Source: Roseibium sp. Sym1 (lineage in GTDB: Bacteria; Pseudomonadota; Alphaproteobacteria; Rhizobiales; Stappiaceae). From it: a DNA stretch of 64,000 bases. Each line of letters starts with the position of its first letter. The first letter of the stretch is position 1. Positions 17,600 to 26,898 of this stretch are shown one piece after another. Both the position numbers and the translations under genes were made by a program. A model generated the notes under the pieces. That model ran no database searches. It was given only the letters and a program-made list of their open reading frames with translations, and was not told where the DNA came from. The DNA lies in the NCBI RefSeq assembly GCF_027359675.1, contig NZ_CP114786.1:1988501-2052500 (forward strand), given 5' to 3'.

Positions 17600-18390
17600 G
17601 CCACTTTCTCGTCGAGGCCCGGCGTGTCTTCCGCCAGGGCCTCGCCCTGAGCGCCGCCGACGATGCCGAGGAAAATATCCTCCAGGGAATGGCCCTCGGC
17701 GCTGGCGCGCGTGCGCAAATCTGTCATGGTGCCTTCGGCAACGAGCTGGCCGCGCGCGATGATCCCGATCCGGTCGGCCATGCGTTCGGCAACCTCGAGG
17801 ATATGCGTCGTCATGATGACGGTCACGCCTCGGGCCACGAGATCGGTGAGCACCTGTTTCACCTGCCGGGCGGATCCCGCGTCGAGGCCCGTCAGCGGTT
17901 CATCGAGAATGATCAGGCGCGGTTCGTGGATCAGGGCGCCGGCCAGCGCCACCTTCTGGCGCATGCCCTTGGAGAACCCGCCGCAGCGCTCGCCCGCATG
18001 GGGGCCGAGCCCGAACGCCTCGAGCAGGCTGTCGGCCTTCGCTTGCGCGAAATCCGTCTCCATGCTCCAGAGGCCGGCCACGAATTCGAGATATTCAAGC
18101 GGTGTCAGCTTGTCATAGACCATCGGTTCGTCCGGCACCCATGCGAGGATCTTCTTTGCGGCAATGGGGTCCTTGAAGGCATCGATGCCGCAGATCTTGA
18201 CCGAGCCCGCATCGGCCTCCAGCAATCCTGCGACCATCCGGAGCGTGGTCGTCTTGCCGGCGCCGTTCGGGCCGAGCAGGGCATAGAATTCGCCCGCCTC
18301 CACCCTCAGCGAAAGATCGTTCACGGCGGGTTCGCCGAAGCGCTTGTGAAGATTGCGAATTTCGAGGGCAGCAGGGCTTGCGGTCGGCAT
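17596..18390 (-). CDS. ABC transporter ATP-binding protein
   Basis: 264 aa, with Walker A GPNGAGKTT (40-48), signature GFSKGMRQK (138-146; the S-K-G variant common in ABC-2 exporters) and Walker B LIILDEP (159-165), followed by HILEVAERMADR. It forms an exporter with the following permease (ATGA overlap). Starts MPTASPAALEIRNL. Confidence 0.9.
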   Translation of the reverse strand: MPTASPAALEIRNLHKRFGEPAVNDLSLRVEAGEFYALLGPNGAGKTTTLRMVAGLLEADAGSVKICGIDAFKDPIAAKKILAWVPDEPMVYDKLTPLEYLEFVAGLWSMETDFAQAKADSLLEAFGLGPHAGERCGGFSKGMRQKVALAGALIHEPRLIILDEPLTGLDAGSARQVKQVLTDLVARGVTVIMTTHILEVAERMADRIGIIARGQLVAEGTMTDLRTRASAEGHSLEDIFLGIVGGAQGEALAEDTPGLDEKVA

Positions 18391-18497
18391 CAGTCACTCG
18401 TTTGGACAAGGTTTCGACCAGCCTAGGTCAGGGATCTTTCGTTCCGGTAAAACCCGGGCAAGCGTTCTTCGACGATGTGCCGCTGGACAATCTCCGT

Positions 18498-18644
18498 GTC
18501 ACCCGGGGCAAGCGTAGCGCGGACCCGGAGCCCACTCGCGTGTCAGCTTGCGGATGCCCGTGACTGTTGTTGACGACGTGCCGCAAAATCCATCTCTCTG
18601 CAAACGGGTAGGCCCCGGGCCTCCCTTCGCGCGCCCGGGGTGAC
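18498..18644. repeat. Imperfect palindromic intergenic repeat (RIME-like)
   Basis: About 40 bp at each end (from GTGTCACCCGGGG at 18498 and towards CCCGGGGTGACAGCC) are inverted, imperfect copies of each other. Non-coding, G+C rich. The form is that of the mosaic palindromes of Rhizobiales intergenic regions. Together with the next element it fills the 350-bp gap before the SnoaL-like gene. Confidence 0.5.
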
Positions 18645-18654
18645 AGCCGTGGTC

Positions 18655-18743
18655 TCTGCATTTGGTCGGGCCTGTCCGCAGTCACCAGATTTACCTCTCC
18701 CACCGGGAGCGGGAGTTTGCGTCTGCCATATGCGGTTGCCTGC
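18655..18743. repeat. Internally deleted relative of the 11.15-kb MITE
   Basis: CATTTG near 18659, GTCCGCAGTCACCAG, TTTACCTCTCCCACCGGGAG and the end TGCCATATGCGGTTGCC align in order and orientation with the element at 11149-11338, but the central about 75 bp between the two CTCTCCC hairpins is missing. The sequence has decayed from a perfect inverted repeat. Loss by recombination between the two internal hairpins is the simple explanation. Confidence 0.65.
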
Positions 18744-18744
18744 C

Positions 18745-19122
18745 TCACAAGGGGGAAACGTCCACGTAAACGCGGTAGTCGGCAATGCGCCCGCTGTCCA
18801 GCTTCAGCCTTGTGGCAAAGGGCAGGGACAATTCGCTGTTGTCCTGACGCGTATAGTGAACCGACCCGGTGCAATAGACCGTTTTACCCTCGGAGCCGAT
18901 GTCATCGATGGTGTGGCGCATGGCTGAAATCGTGCCGAAAAAGGCGTTGTTGGCGTCGATCACGGCCTGTTTCCCGCAGAGTTCATCAAAATTGCCCAGG
19001 CGGAACCGCACGTCATCCGTGACGAGCTTGCCGATTGCCTTCGCGTTGAGATTGTCGACCGCGGAATAGAGCGTGGCGACGAGATCGCGGTGCGGATTGC
19101 TGGTCGGGCAGGTGATCTGCAT
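18745..19122 (-). CDS. SnoaL/NTF2-like protein
   Basis: 125 aa, starting MQITCPTSNPHRDLVATLYSAVDN. The pattern of N-terminal helices, then RFRLGNFDELCGKQAVIDANNAFF and a curved beta sheet (YCTGSVHYTRQDN) fits the nuclear transport factor 2 fold (SnoaL-like, nuclear transport factor 2 family). Function unknown; such proteins are small isomerases or binding proteins. The gene ends at the edge of the MITE relative. Confidence 0.72.
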   Translation of the reverse strand: MQITCPTSNPHRDLVATLYSAVDNLNAKAIGKLVTDDVRFRLGNFDELCGKQAVIDANNAFFGTISAMRHTIDDIGSEGKTVYCTGSVHYTRQDNSELSLPFATRLKLDSGRIADYRVYVDVSPL

Positions 19123-19179
19123 GGACTGTCTCCTTGAAGGTTTTGCGGCGTGGGGTTTTTTGTGGGGGGTGAAAGGGGC

Positions 19180-20112
19180 CTACCTGCTGCCGGCAAGCCG
19201 GCGGCGTGGCAGCGAAGCCCGGCTGTTGGAAAGGGCCATGCCGGCAAACAGCAGGACGGTCGAGAAGGCGAACCAGGGCGTGACCTGTTCACCGAAAAAG
19301 AATGCCCCGGCGGCAATGCCGGACAGCGTCACGAAATAGCCGACCTGGCTGAAGCCGACCCCGTCCGTGCGCCGATAAAGTTCAAAGGTCAGGACATAGC
19401 TGAGCGCCGTCACGGCGCACAGGCAAAGAACCGCCGGGAAAAGGCCGCCGGCAACTTGCGCCGGCACGTCGCTGCCACCCGGAAACAGCATCACCGGCAG
19501 GAACAGCACGGCTTGCGAGACAAGGGTGCCTGAGGCCAGCGCCAGGGGATTGGCGCCCGCGGGCATGGCCCGTTCCCGGTAGACATTGGCGATGGCGAGA
19601 AACAGCGGGGTGAGCATGGCTGCGGCAAGCCAGACAAGACCTGCTCCACCGCTCGTGTTCCCGCCGGCGGTTGCGGCGGTGACACCTGCAAGCCCGATCA
19701 GGATGCCGGCCAACCGGCGCATCGGCAGCAGCTTCCGGGCCGCCAGAGACGACAGGCAGAAGGTCAGAAGCGGCGACAGGGTGACCAGCATCGTGAACAG
19801 GCCGGCCGGGACCTGCTGCAGGGCGAAGTAACTCAGGACCTGAGGAACGGATACTCCGAGCAGGCCATTGACGAGGCAATAGAAAAGCACGGGCCGTGTG
19901 GCGAGGGCGGCAAGATCGCTACGGAACCTGAGGGCGAGAACACCGCACAGGACAAGGCCTGCTCCCAGAACCTGCCATTCGAACAGCAGCAGAGGCGAGA
20001 TCCCGCTCGTGACGACATGTTTGGCCAGCGAAAAATTGCCGCCCACCAGCGCACCGACCAACACGATCAACGGCAGGACGGTTTTCCGGGGATGCCTGTT
20101 TGCTGTGGTCAT
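19180..20112 (-). CDS. DMT-family (EamA) transporter
   Basis: 310 aa, inner-membrane carrier with about ten hydrophobic segments arranged as two EamA repeats. The ATG at 20112 is chosen because AGGAGG lies about ten bases before it. Substrate unknown; relatives export metabolites or amino acids. Divergent from a LysR gene, which probably controls it. Confidence 0.87.
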   Translation of the reverse strand: MTTANRHPRKTVLPLIVLVGALVGGNFSLAKHVVTSGISPLLLFEWQVLGAGLVLCGVLALRFRSDLAALATRPVLFYCLVNGLLGVSVPQVLSYFALQQVPAGLFTMLVTLSPLLTFCLSSLAARKLLPMRRLAGILIGLAGVTAATAGGNTSGGAGLVWLAAAMLTPLFLAIANVYRERAMPAGANPLALASGTLVSQAVLFLPVMLFPGGSDVPAQVAGGLFPAVLCLCAVTALSYVLTFELYRRTDGVGFSQVGYFVTLSGIAAGAFFFGEQVTPWFAFSTVLLFAGMALSNSRASLPRRRLAGSR

Positions 20113-20196
20113 TGACGCGAACTCCTCCTGTGCGGGGTTCACGACAATTTATTATGCGGGCCTGTGTTTACTATATCCTGCAAGATTGACTATTGG

Positions 20197-20211
20197 TTGA
20201 TCTCAAATCAA
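20197..20211. promoter_or_regulatory. Candidate LysR-type binding dyad
   Basis: TTGATCTCAAATCAA, a 5-bp dyad with the T-N11-A form, lies 14 bp before the lysR start and in the gap to the divergent transporter gene. Placement is right for autoregulation; the site is short, so confidence is low. Confidence 0.35.
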
Positions 20212-20224
20212 CAAAGAGACCCAA

Positions 20225-21160
20225 ATGGAAACGATCCCTGATTTTGCGGTCTTCGTCGCCGTTATCGAGCAAGGCAGTTTCTCCAAGGCTGCGGACCGTC
20301 TGGGCATTACCAAATCCGCGGTCAGCCGCAGGGTGACGCAGCTCGAGGCGCGCCTGGGTATCCAGCTCGTCAAGCGCAGTACCCGCAAACTCGCGCTGAC
20401 CGAGGCGGGCAGCCGATATTTCTCCCACGCGGCCGAGGCGGTGCACCAGGTCCAGTCTGCAGAGCGGGAAGCGGCCCTCTTCGGCAACGAGGCCATCGGC
20501 GAGATCAGGGTTCTGGCGCCGATGTCGTTCGGTGGTCGTCACCTGGTGCCGAGGCTGCCGGGATTTCTCGCGGCGCACCCGAAACTGAGTGTGGATGTGA
20601 CGCTTGACGACCGCATGATGAACCGGATCGACGGCAATTTCGATCTTGCGCTGCGGGCCGGCGATCTGCCTGATTCCGCGCAGATCGTGCGCAGGATCGC
20701 ACCACTTCGCAGCGTCATCTGCGCTTCCCCGGACTATGTCCGCCAGCACGGTGCTCCCGGAAAACCGGCCGACCTTGCGACCCGGAACTGCGTGATCTTT
20801 TCCTATTCCGACAACAGGGATGTCTGGGAATTCAGGTCTTCTCTGGGGCCGGAGAGGATCCCTGTTTCCGGAAACCTGAAAGTGAACAACAGCGATGCGT
20901 TGTGTTCGGCCCTGGTCGCGGGGGGCGGCATCGGCCGGGTGCCGACATTTGTTGCCAATGCCTTCCTTGCCAGCGGTGAGCTGACACGTCTCTTGCCGGA
21001 GTTCGAGATGCCCGCCAAGTCGCTGCACCTCCAGTTTCCGAGCCGGCAACTGATCCCGCGCGCCACCCGTTACCTGATCGATTATCTGGTGGAGAGTTTC
21101 GATCCCGAGTTGCCGTATTGGGACAGGGACATCGGACTGGATCCGCGCCCGGTGTCCTGA
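20225..21160 (+). CDS. LysR-family transcriptional regulator
   Basis: 311 aa. N-terminal winged HTH (residues 1-60, FSKAADRLGITKSAVSRRVTQ), then a substrate-binding domain of two lobes (about 90-290). Divergent from the DMT transporter, the usual sign of a regulator-target pair. It resembles the CrgA-like LysR branch. Confidence 0.92.
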   Translation: METIPDFAVFVAVIEQGSFSKAADRLGITKSAVSRRVTQLEARLGIQLVKRSTRKLALTEAGSRYFSHAAEAVHQVQSAEREAALFGNEAIGEIRVLAPMSFGGRHLVPRLPGFLAAHPKLSVDVTLDDRMMNRIDGNFDLALRAGDLPDSAQIVRRIAPLRSVICASPDYVRQHGAPGKPADLATRNCVIFSYSDNRDVWEFRSSLGPERIPVSGNLKVNNSDALCSALVAGGGIGRVPTFVANAFLASGELTRLLPEFEMPAKSLHLQFPSRQLIPRATRYLIDYLVESFDPELPYWDRDIGLDPRPVS

Positions 21161-21173
21161 CGGACCGCTGGGT

Positions 21174-21878
21174 TCAGGCGGGCTTCTTCAACCGCAGCAG
21201 CGTGAATAGCTTGAAGGGGGACAGGGTTTCCTCGCCCTCAAGCGTCAGGAAGGTCCTGCCGAGCACGCGGGATTTCGGGAATTCCGGATTCCAGCCGAGC
21301 CGGTGTCCGAAACGTTTCAGCCCCCGTTCCAGCGCGGCGCGCAGGCCCTTGTCCGCGGAGAAGTGATTGACCAGAATGACGGTGCCCCCGGGCTTGGTCA
21401 CGCGTTCCAGTTCCCGGATCACCTGATCCGGGTCCGGCACCACCGTCATCACGAACATGGCGACGACCACGTCGAAATGATTGTCCGGATAGGACATCTC
21501 GCCGGCGTCCATCACCTGGAGATCGTCGATGTTGCGCCTGCTTCCGTATTTTTTCCGAGCGCGCCTGAGCATGTCCTCGGACAGGTCGATGCCGCTGATG
21601 CGCAGATGGTCGGCGTAGAGAGGCAGGGACATGCCGGTGCCGACGCCGGCCTCCAGGACATGCCCGGTCAGCGCATTGACGTGATTGACCGTCGCGCGCC
21701 GTCCCCAGTAGAGCGGGCCGCTGAAGATGAGATCGTAGACCGGCGCCCAGCGGGCGTAGGCCGCAAGGACCGCGGAACCGTCCAGTTTCCGGCTGTCCCG
21801 GTCGGATCCGTTGAGCAAATTCCCGACTTTGCGGTTAAACCGTCGAATGCGTCTTGGGAGAATGCTGCTTTGACTCAT
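21174..21878 (-). CDS. pmtA: PmtA-type phosphatidylethanolamine N-methyltransferase
   Basis: 234 aa from the ATG giving MSQSSILPRR. Motif I VLEAGVGTGMSLPLY (74-88) and YDLIFSGPLYWGRR upstream are characteristic of the Rhodobacter-type PmtA, a soluble SAM-dependent enzyme that methylates phosphatidylethanolamine towards phosphatidylcholine. A GTG 39 bases earlier is also possible. Convergent with the LysR gene. A general class I methyltransferase cannot be ruled out. Confidence 0.8.
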   Translation of the reverse strand: MSQSSILPRRIRRFNRKVGNLLNGSDRDSRKLDGSAVLAAYARWAPVYDLIFSGPLYWGRRATVNHVNALTGHVLEAGVGTGMSLPLYADHLRISGIDLSEDMLRRARKKYGSRRNIDDLQVMDAGEMSYPDNHFDVVVAMFVMTVVPDPDQVIRELERVTKPGGTVILVNHFSADKGLRAALERGLKRFGHRLGWNPEFPKSRVLGRTFLTLEGEETLSPFKLFTLLRLKKPA

Positions 21879-22038
21879 GGAGACCACTTCTGAAATTGAA
21901 TTTTCGGCGATGTTCACGTGGGAATGATTGCTGTGATTTCAAATCATGGGGTGGGTCCCGCTCCTTCGAATGCCCGTGTCTGTGGCCGAGTAGACCGGAA
22001 AGTAGGCGATTTTTCAAATCGGGAGACATCAAGCCGGA

Positions 22039-23037
22039 TCAGAAAGCCGCGATCCGTTCGATGACCCAGAAGGCAGCCATGCTGCCGATCAGGTAGCTGG
22101 TCACGCGAACAAGGCCAGCACGCAGGCCGAGAACGGCGGGAACAAGGCGGGTGACCAGCGCGAACGCCGCCAGCACGAGCATCACAAACAGGATCTGGCC
22201 AAGTTCGACGCCGAAGTTGAAGGCAAGAAGGGCCAGCGGTATGTCGCCTTCCGGCAGGCCGATTTCGCGCAATGCGCCGGCAAAACCGAGGCCGTGCACA
22301 AGGCCGAAGCCGAAGGTGACGATCCAGGGCGCGTTTTCGGTGACCCGGTCGCGCCGCCCGGGAGGCAGCGTCAGTTCATAGGCCAGGAACACGATGGACA
22401 GGGCGATCACCGCTTCGACCGGGGGCGAGGGCAGGGTCAATATGCCCAGGGTCGCCGCGGCGAGCGTCAGGCTGTGGGCGGCAGTGAAGGCGGTGATTGC
22501 CCAGAAAAGCCTTGCGCGGCCACGCACCAGCAGCAGAAGCGCAAAGACAAACAGCAGGTGATCGAGCCCTTCGAGGATGTGTGTGATCCCCAGGCCCGTG
22601 TAGCTGGTGAAGATCTCGCGGATGCCGGCCTGTCCGGGAATTGAAAAGCCGGGCTCGCTTGCGGTCAGGCGGTGAACCTGGCCTTCTCCGGGCGTCAATT
22701 CATAGCGGACCAGGACATCCGTGCTGGTCCGCTCCAGTCCGTCGATGCGCAAGGTGCCGCCGGCCAGCCCGCCCGGGCAGTCGGCTATCCAGGAGGAGGA
22801 CCAGGCGCGCCCGTCGAAAGCGGGGGGCGCGGGCGGCCGCTTGCCGCAAGGTTCCGGCAGGCGCACGTCGATCGGCATGGGCTTTCCGCCGACATCCGGT
22901 ACCCGCCAGGTCACGCGCCAGGTGTCCGGCCCGAAGGGAACCAGCTCCAGGTAGCCGGGGTCGAGGGCGTGGGCAGACACCTTCTGAGGCAGCCAGATGA
23001 CACAAAGGAGGAGAAGGACGGGAACAAGCCGGGTCAT
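22039..23037 (-). CDS. HupE/UreJ-2 family membrane protein
   Basis: 332 aa. Signal peptide (about 1-23, ...VSAHA), a periplasmic beta domain of about 130 residues, then six to seven membrane helices with conserved histidines: GITHILEGLDHLLFVF, TAAHSLTLA and FGFGLVHGLGFAG. The family is related to HupE nickel carriers, but this subtype has no proven substrate; metal transport is an inference. It overlaps the parvulin gene upstream by ATGA. Confidence 0.87.
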   Translation of the reverse strand: MTRLVPVLLLLCVIWLPQKVSAHALDPGYLELVPFGPDTWRVTWRVPDVGGKPMPIDVRLPEPCGKRPPAPPAFDGRAWSSSWIADCPGGLAGGTLRIDGLERTSTDVLVRYELTPGEGQVHRLTASEPGFSIPGQAGIREIFTSYTGLGITHILEGLDHLLFVFALLLLVRGRARLFWAITAFTAAHSLTLAAATLGILTLPSPPVEAVIALSIVFLAYELTLPPGRRDRVTENAPWIVTFGFGLVHGLGFAGALREIGLPEGDIPLALLAFNFGVELGQILFVMLVLAAFALVTRLVPAVLGLRAGLVRVTSYLIGSMAAFWVIERIAAF

Positions 23038-23876
23038 TGTGTTGCCAGGACTTCGTTCGCCGCGGGCAGGGTCACGGTGTAGCGTTCAAGCATCGCGTCC
23101 GAAAAGGCCTCGCGCATCTGTCGCGCCTTCCGGGCGCGCCATTCGCTCTGAACGTCTTCCCTGATTTCGGTCAGTGGTGGCAGAACGGCCGGCCTGCGCT
23201 CGGTAACCCGCACCAGGTGGCGGCCGTAACCGCTCTCCACCGGTCCCTGCCAGGTGTTCAGGGGCAGATCCGCAAGCGCGGCGTGAAAACCATTGCCGAA
23301 TGTCCGGTCGATCACCTGGGCCTGGGTGACGGGAACGGAGGGCGGCAGGAGGCTCGCATTGCCGAAGCCTGCCGGGTCCGCGCCCTCTTTCAAAGCTGCA
23401 AAAAGGTCCGCAATGCGGTCGTCGTCCATTTCCTCGGGCAAGAGGATCTGGTCGAAGGCCAGCCGTGCCGGCTGTTTGAACCGGTCCGGGTTTTCGGCCA
23501 GGAACGCCTCGAGTTCCTCGTCGCCTGGAACAAGCGTACCGGCACCGGATTCCGCAAGGAATTCCATTTTCAGCTTCAAGCGCTGGCGGATCACCGGGTC
23601 GCCCCGGTCCAGTCCGAGCTCAAGCGCCTCGCGGACAAAGGCTTCCTCGAGCGCCCAGGACCGCATCAGCCCGGCGAGTTCGTCCGGTGTCGGCGGACGG
23701 TTCCATGTGGCGGCAAACCGGTCTGCGATTCGCCCGGCCTCGCCGGCCGACAGCGTGATCGTGTCAGCGGGTGGCAGGACCGGTTCCTCGGCGGTCAGCG
23801 CGTAGCCGGCGAAGACCAGTCCGCCGATGGCGAAGAAATGAACCAGCGGAGATTTCAGCAGTTTCTGAAGGATCAT
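23034..23876 (-). CDS. Membrane-anchored PpiC-type peptidyl-prolyl isomerase
   Basis: 280 aa. N-terminal anchor (LVHFFAIGGLVFAGYAL), then an about 200-residue periplasmic part with helical chaperone region and a parvulin-like domain ending GRHLVRVTERRPAVLPPLTEI. The start ATG (23876) follows GAGGTG; the upstream GTG lies inside that sequence and is less likely. Lies between the HupE/UreJ-2 and SphA-like genes on the same strand. Confidence 0.8.
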   Translation of the reverse strand: MILQKLLKSPLVHFFAIGGLVFAGYALTAEEPVLPPADTITLSAGEAGRIADRFAATWNRPPTPDELAGLMRSWALEEAFVREALELGLDRGDPVIRQRLKLKMEFLAESGAGTLVPGDEELEAFLAENPDRFKQPARLAFDQILLPEEMDDDRIADLFAALKEGADPAGFGNASLLPPSVPVTQAQVIDRTFGNGFHAALADLPLNTWQGPVESGYGRHLVRVTERRPAVLPPLTEIREDVQSEWRARKARQMREAFSDAMLERYTVTLPAANEVLATQ

Positions 23877-23915
23877 GAATTGGCTTAGCACCTCAAGGGA
23901 ACGGCCTGTTCCGAA

Positions 23916-24902
23916 CTATTTTGCACCGCCAAGCGGGATTGTCACGGTCAGAAAGGCGGAGGTTCCTTCAAGCCGGTTTTCGGCGGCGAATTCCCTGTAG
24001 ACCTTGATCCGTGTCGCCACGGGCGTTGTGCCCAGCTGGAAATTGTAGCCCGCCGTTCCGCCGAGGGCGGCCACGCGTCCCTCGAAATCGCCGAGCCTGG
24101 CACCGGGGCCGCTGTCCGGGCTGACCTGCTGGTAGAAATAGCCGACCAGTCCGGCCGAGAATTGCGGCGAAAAGGTTTTGGTCACGGCACCTTCGAAATG
24201 GAACTCGGTGCCGGTGGTATAGTTGGTTGCCGGGTTTTCGCCGTTGAAGGTGATGCCGGCCAGGCCGGACACTTCCCATCCGCTCTGAGGGTCGAACCAG
24301 GTCACGCCGCCATTGAGGTCGAGGCCCCAGCGGTGGAAGGCGACATTGGCGATTTCGCCTTCCTGGTAGTCGCCGATGGGCACGTTGACGAGAAAGCCGG
24401 CGACCCAGTGCCAGTTGCCGTTGTGCCAGCCCAGGGATGCGCCGACGACCGGATCGCCGATGGTGAAAACGGTGTCGGATGTCGATGCGCCAAGTTGACC
24501 GCCAGCCAGTGCGAGGTTGGCGTTCACATTCTGCCCACCCCACGGCAGGGTTGCCTGCAGGGCCAGGTTGCCGCCCAGAACCGGTTGCGGCAGCACCCAG
24601 AGACCCGTGGCGAGATCGATATAGGCGGTGGCGTCGATATTGGCGACGATGCTGCCGCCGATCGGCAGGTCGCGGCTGGCGCCGGCCGAGCCGGAATAGA
24701 CATAGACGTCGTTCTGGAAATAGGCGCCCGGTCCGGGCATCACCGCTGCGAACGGTCCCTTTGACCCAAGCAAATAGAATCCGGTGCCGCTTTCGGCGGC
24801 GTTGGCATCAACGGGTGCGGAGAGAAGGCCGGCAAGGGCCGCGAAAACCGTGACCTGCAGGCGCCGGGTTCTCAATGCGTTCCGAATCTTCGCGAAAGCC
24901 AT
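23916..24902 (-). CDS. SphA-like/MetA-pathway outer-membrane protein
   Basis: 328 aa with a signal peptide (cleavage near VDANA-AES, residue 35) and alternating beta strands throughout, ending in a hydrophobic strand (FLTVTIPLGGAK). The N-terminus GTGFYLLGSKGPFAAVMPGPG and the family pattern fit the phenol-degradation MetA-type (SphA family) beta-barrels, thought to be outer-membrane pores or binding proteins for hydrophobic compounds. Precedes the parvulin gene by about 40 bp. Confidence 0.8.
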   Translation of the reverse strand: MAFAKIRNALRTRRLQVTVFAALAGLLSAPVDANAAESGTGFYLLGSKGPFAAVMPGPGAYFQNDVYVYSGSAGASRDLPIGGSIVANIDATAYIDLATGLWVLPQPVLGGNLALQATLPWGGQNVNANLALAGGQLGASTSDTVFTIGDPVVGASLGWHNGNWHWVAGFLVNVPIGDYQEGEIANVAFHRWGLDLNGGVTWFDPQSGWEVSGLAGITFNGENPATNYTTGTEFHFEGAVTKTFSPQFSAGLVGYFYQQVSPDSGPGARLGDFEGRVAALGGTAGYNFQLGTTPVATRIKVYREFAAENRLEGTSAFLTVTIPLGGAK

Positions 24903-24945
24903 ATCTCACTCCTTCCACATCGCGAGGTCTTGGCGATAGCAGGTC

Positions 24946-26898
24946 CTAACCACCTCCCGGCGCGTACCAGATCGGTGACGTGTAGGCGCGTTCCGTGACG
25001 GTCATCGGCACGTCGTCCGCAAAATCCGCGTCGGCGAAATAGGCGGCGTCATAGGCGGTCCAGCGGGGCGTCGGGATCTCGAGAACCCGGACATAGTAAA
25101 AGGCCTTCAGGGCCGGGTCGAAGTCCGGGTCCTGCCAGACCGCGATGAGTTCCGGCGCGCCGATGGTGTTGGTCCAGGTGGCCTCGGCCACGTCCACCGT
25201 GCTGCCCACGAGCGGCACCTTGCCGTCCGCATCCGGTTGCCGGTCGCCCGACCAGGCAACATCGTGGATCTTTTCCTGCAAGCCTCCGTCCGCATCGACC
25301 CAGCCCTTGATGATCTGGATGCGGTCGAGATTGCCGGACAGCGGATCCTTGAGGGCGGCGACAAGAAAGTTCGGTGCGGTGCCGCCGTCCGGGGCGGGGG
25401 GCAGGTCGCCGCCCATGGGAACGCCCTTGCCGTAGCCGACGGCGCCGGGGTCGCGGCGGTGGGCGTCGTCCGGCACGAACTCCCAGCCACCGAAGAAGCG
25501 CACGCCGATCCGCGTGCCGGTGGTGCCGTAGACCTCCTTGCGCTTCATCGTGTCCCAGATGGAGGCGCGGGTGTTTTCCGGGGCCCAGACAGCGGTCAGG
25601 CCCGACGCGCCGAGCTGCCAGTCCTTGATGATGCGGCCCTCGAAATCGAACGCATTGCCGGTGGAGCGTTCCGGCCCGGGCTCGCTGGCCGGAAACTTGC
25701 CGAAAAAGTTGTTCTCCTCCGCCGAGGAGATGCCGGTGTGGTCGTCGGTCGATCCGAGCATGCCGAACTTGAACGGGTTGGTGCCGAGTTCGTCCTCGAG
25801 TTTCAGGCCGCGCTTCAGGGCCTGCCGCGCATATTCGTATTCGATCATGCCGGGTTCCTTGGGCACCACGTTGAGGTTGCCCTTGTCCCAGATCTCGAAA
25901 TTCGCGAATTCATCCGCAGGTGCCAGGCTCGGGTGCTGCTCCGAGGTGCCCTTGCTCTGGGTCACTTCCACGAGGGGCTCGAAGCGGGCGCGGGCCTCGG
26001 CCCAGGCAGCGTCGATGGGCTTGCCGTCCGGGGTCTCGGTCGCGAACATGAGACCGTTGGAAAGATTGCCGTTATGGGGCACCGCCAGCACCTTGCCGCC
26101 GGTTTTCTCTTCATACATCGCCATCCAGTCCCAGAGCTCGTTCGGGATCTCGGTGTCGAAGGTGGTCAGGGGACGGACCATATCGGCTTTCGCCTTGCCG
26201 TCGCGATAGACGACATTGCGGTGCAGGTTGTTGCCGCCGCCATAGTTGGAGGTCCACTCGTAGCCGATCAGCGCGGTGAAGGTTCCCGGGTCGTCATGGC
26301 CCTCGACGATGTCCGTCATCTTGCGCCACATGTCGAACTGGGTGTCCGTGTCGGTGACCGCTTCAGGCAGCTTGCCCTGGCCCTGCAGCGTGATCATCTC
26401 GATGACGACCTTGGCCGCGGCATCACCGCCGGCATTCATGCCCTTGTTCCATTCCTTCAGCTTGGGATCGGCCATGAAGGCGGGCTCGCCCGCCAGAACG
26501 CCGGCCATGATGCCGAGGGCGTCCGAGTGATCCGCGACCATCATGAAGTCGTAAGGGCGGGACAGCCTGACCTTCTGGCCCGTGCTCGAGGTGATCTCCT
26601 CTCCCTTGGCATAGCGCAAGGCCTCGTCCGGAGACACGCGCGTTCCGGCGGCAATGGCGTCCGGCGACCAGGACGTGTGCAGGTGGATCTCTCCCCAGAG
26701 CGGGCGGCCGGGAAAATTCCGGCCGGCATAGGGCGAGTAACCCGGCTGGTTGAAGAAGCGACCGACCTCGGACGGGGTGATGGTGCCTCCATCCGTGGTC
26801 ACGCTGTCCTGGGCCTGACCAGCGGATGAAAGAAAAAGCGCTCCGGCCGACACCAGGAGCGCTGAAGGAAACCTTGAAATACGGTATGGCGACGTCAT
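24946..26898 (-). CDS. DUF3604 protein, exported, PHP-like metal site
   Basis: 650 aa. Signal peptide to about residue 30 (SAGQAQ). Metal-type motifs appear in order: GEIHLHTSWSPDA (69-81, H72, H74), VADHSDALG (121-129), VPHNGNLSNG and GSTDDHTG. This matches DUF3604, a family distantly like PHP phosphoesterases with no proven reaction. GAGGAGC precedes the ATG by about eight bases; open frame further upstream is spurious. First gene of a four-gene minus-strand cluster. Confidence 0.9.
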   Translation of the reverse strand: MTSPYRISRFPSALLVSAGALFLSSAGQAQDSVTTDGGTITPSEVGRFFNQPGYSPYAGRNFPGRPLWGEIHLHTSWSPDAIAAGTRVSPDEALRYAKGEEITSSTGQKVRLSRPYDFMMVADHSDALGIMAGVLAGEPAFMADPKLKEWNKGMNAGGDAAAKVVIEMITLQGQGKLPEAVTDTDTQFDMWRKMTDIVEGHDDPGTFTALIGYEWTSNYGGGNNLHRNVVYRDGKAKADMVRPLTTFDTEIPNELWDWMAMYEEKTGGKVLAVPHNGNLSNGLMFATETPDGKPIDAAWAEARARFEPLVEVTQSKGTSEQHPSLAPADEFANFEIWDKGNLNVVPKEPGMIEYEYARQALKRGLKLEDELGTNPFKFGMLGSTDDHTGISSAEENNFFGKFPASEPGPERSTGNAFDFEGRIIKDWQLGASGLTAVWAPENTRASIWDTMKRKEVYGTTGTRIGVRFFGGWEFVPDDAHRRDPGAVGYGKGVPMGGDLPPAPDGGTAPNFLVAALKDPLSGNLDRIQIIKGWVDADGGLQEKIHDVAWSGDRQPDADGKVPLVGSTVDVAEATWTNTIGAPELIAVWQDPDFDPALKAFYYVRVLEIPTPRWTAYDAAYFADADFADDVPMTVTERAYTSPIWYAPGGG

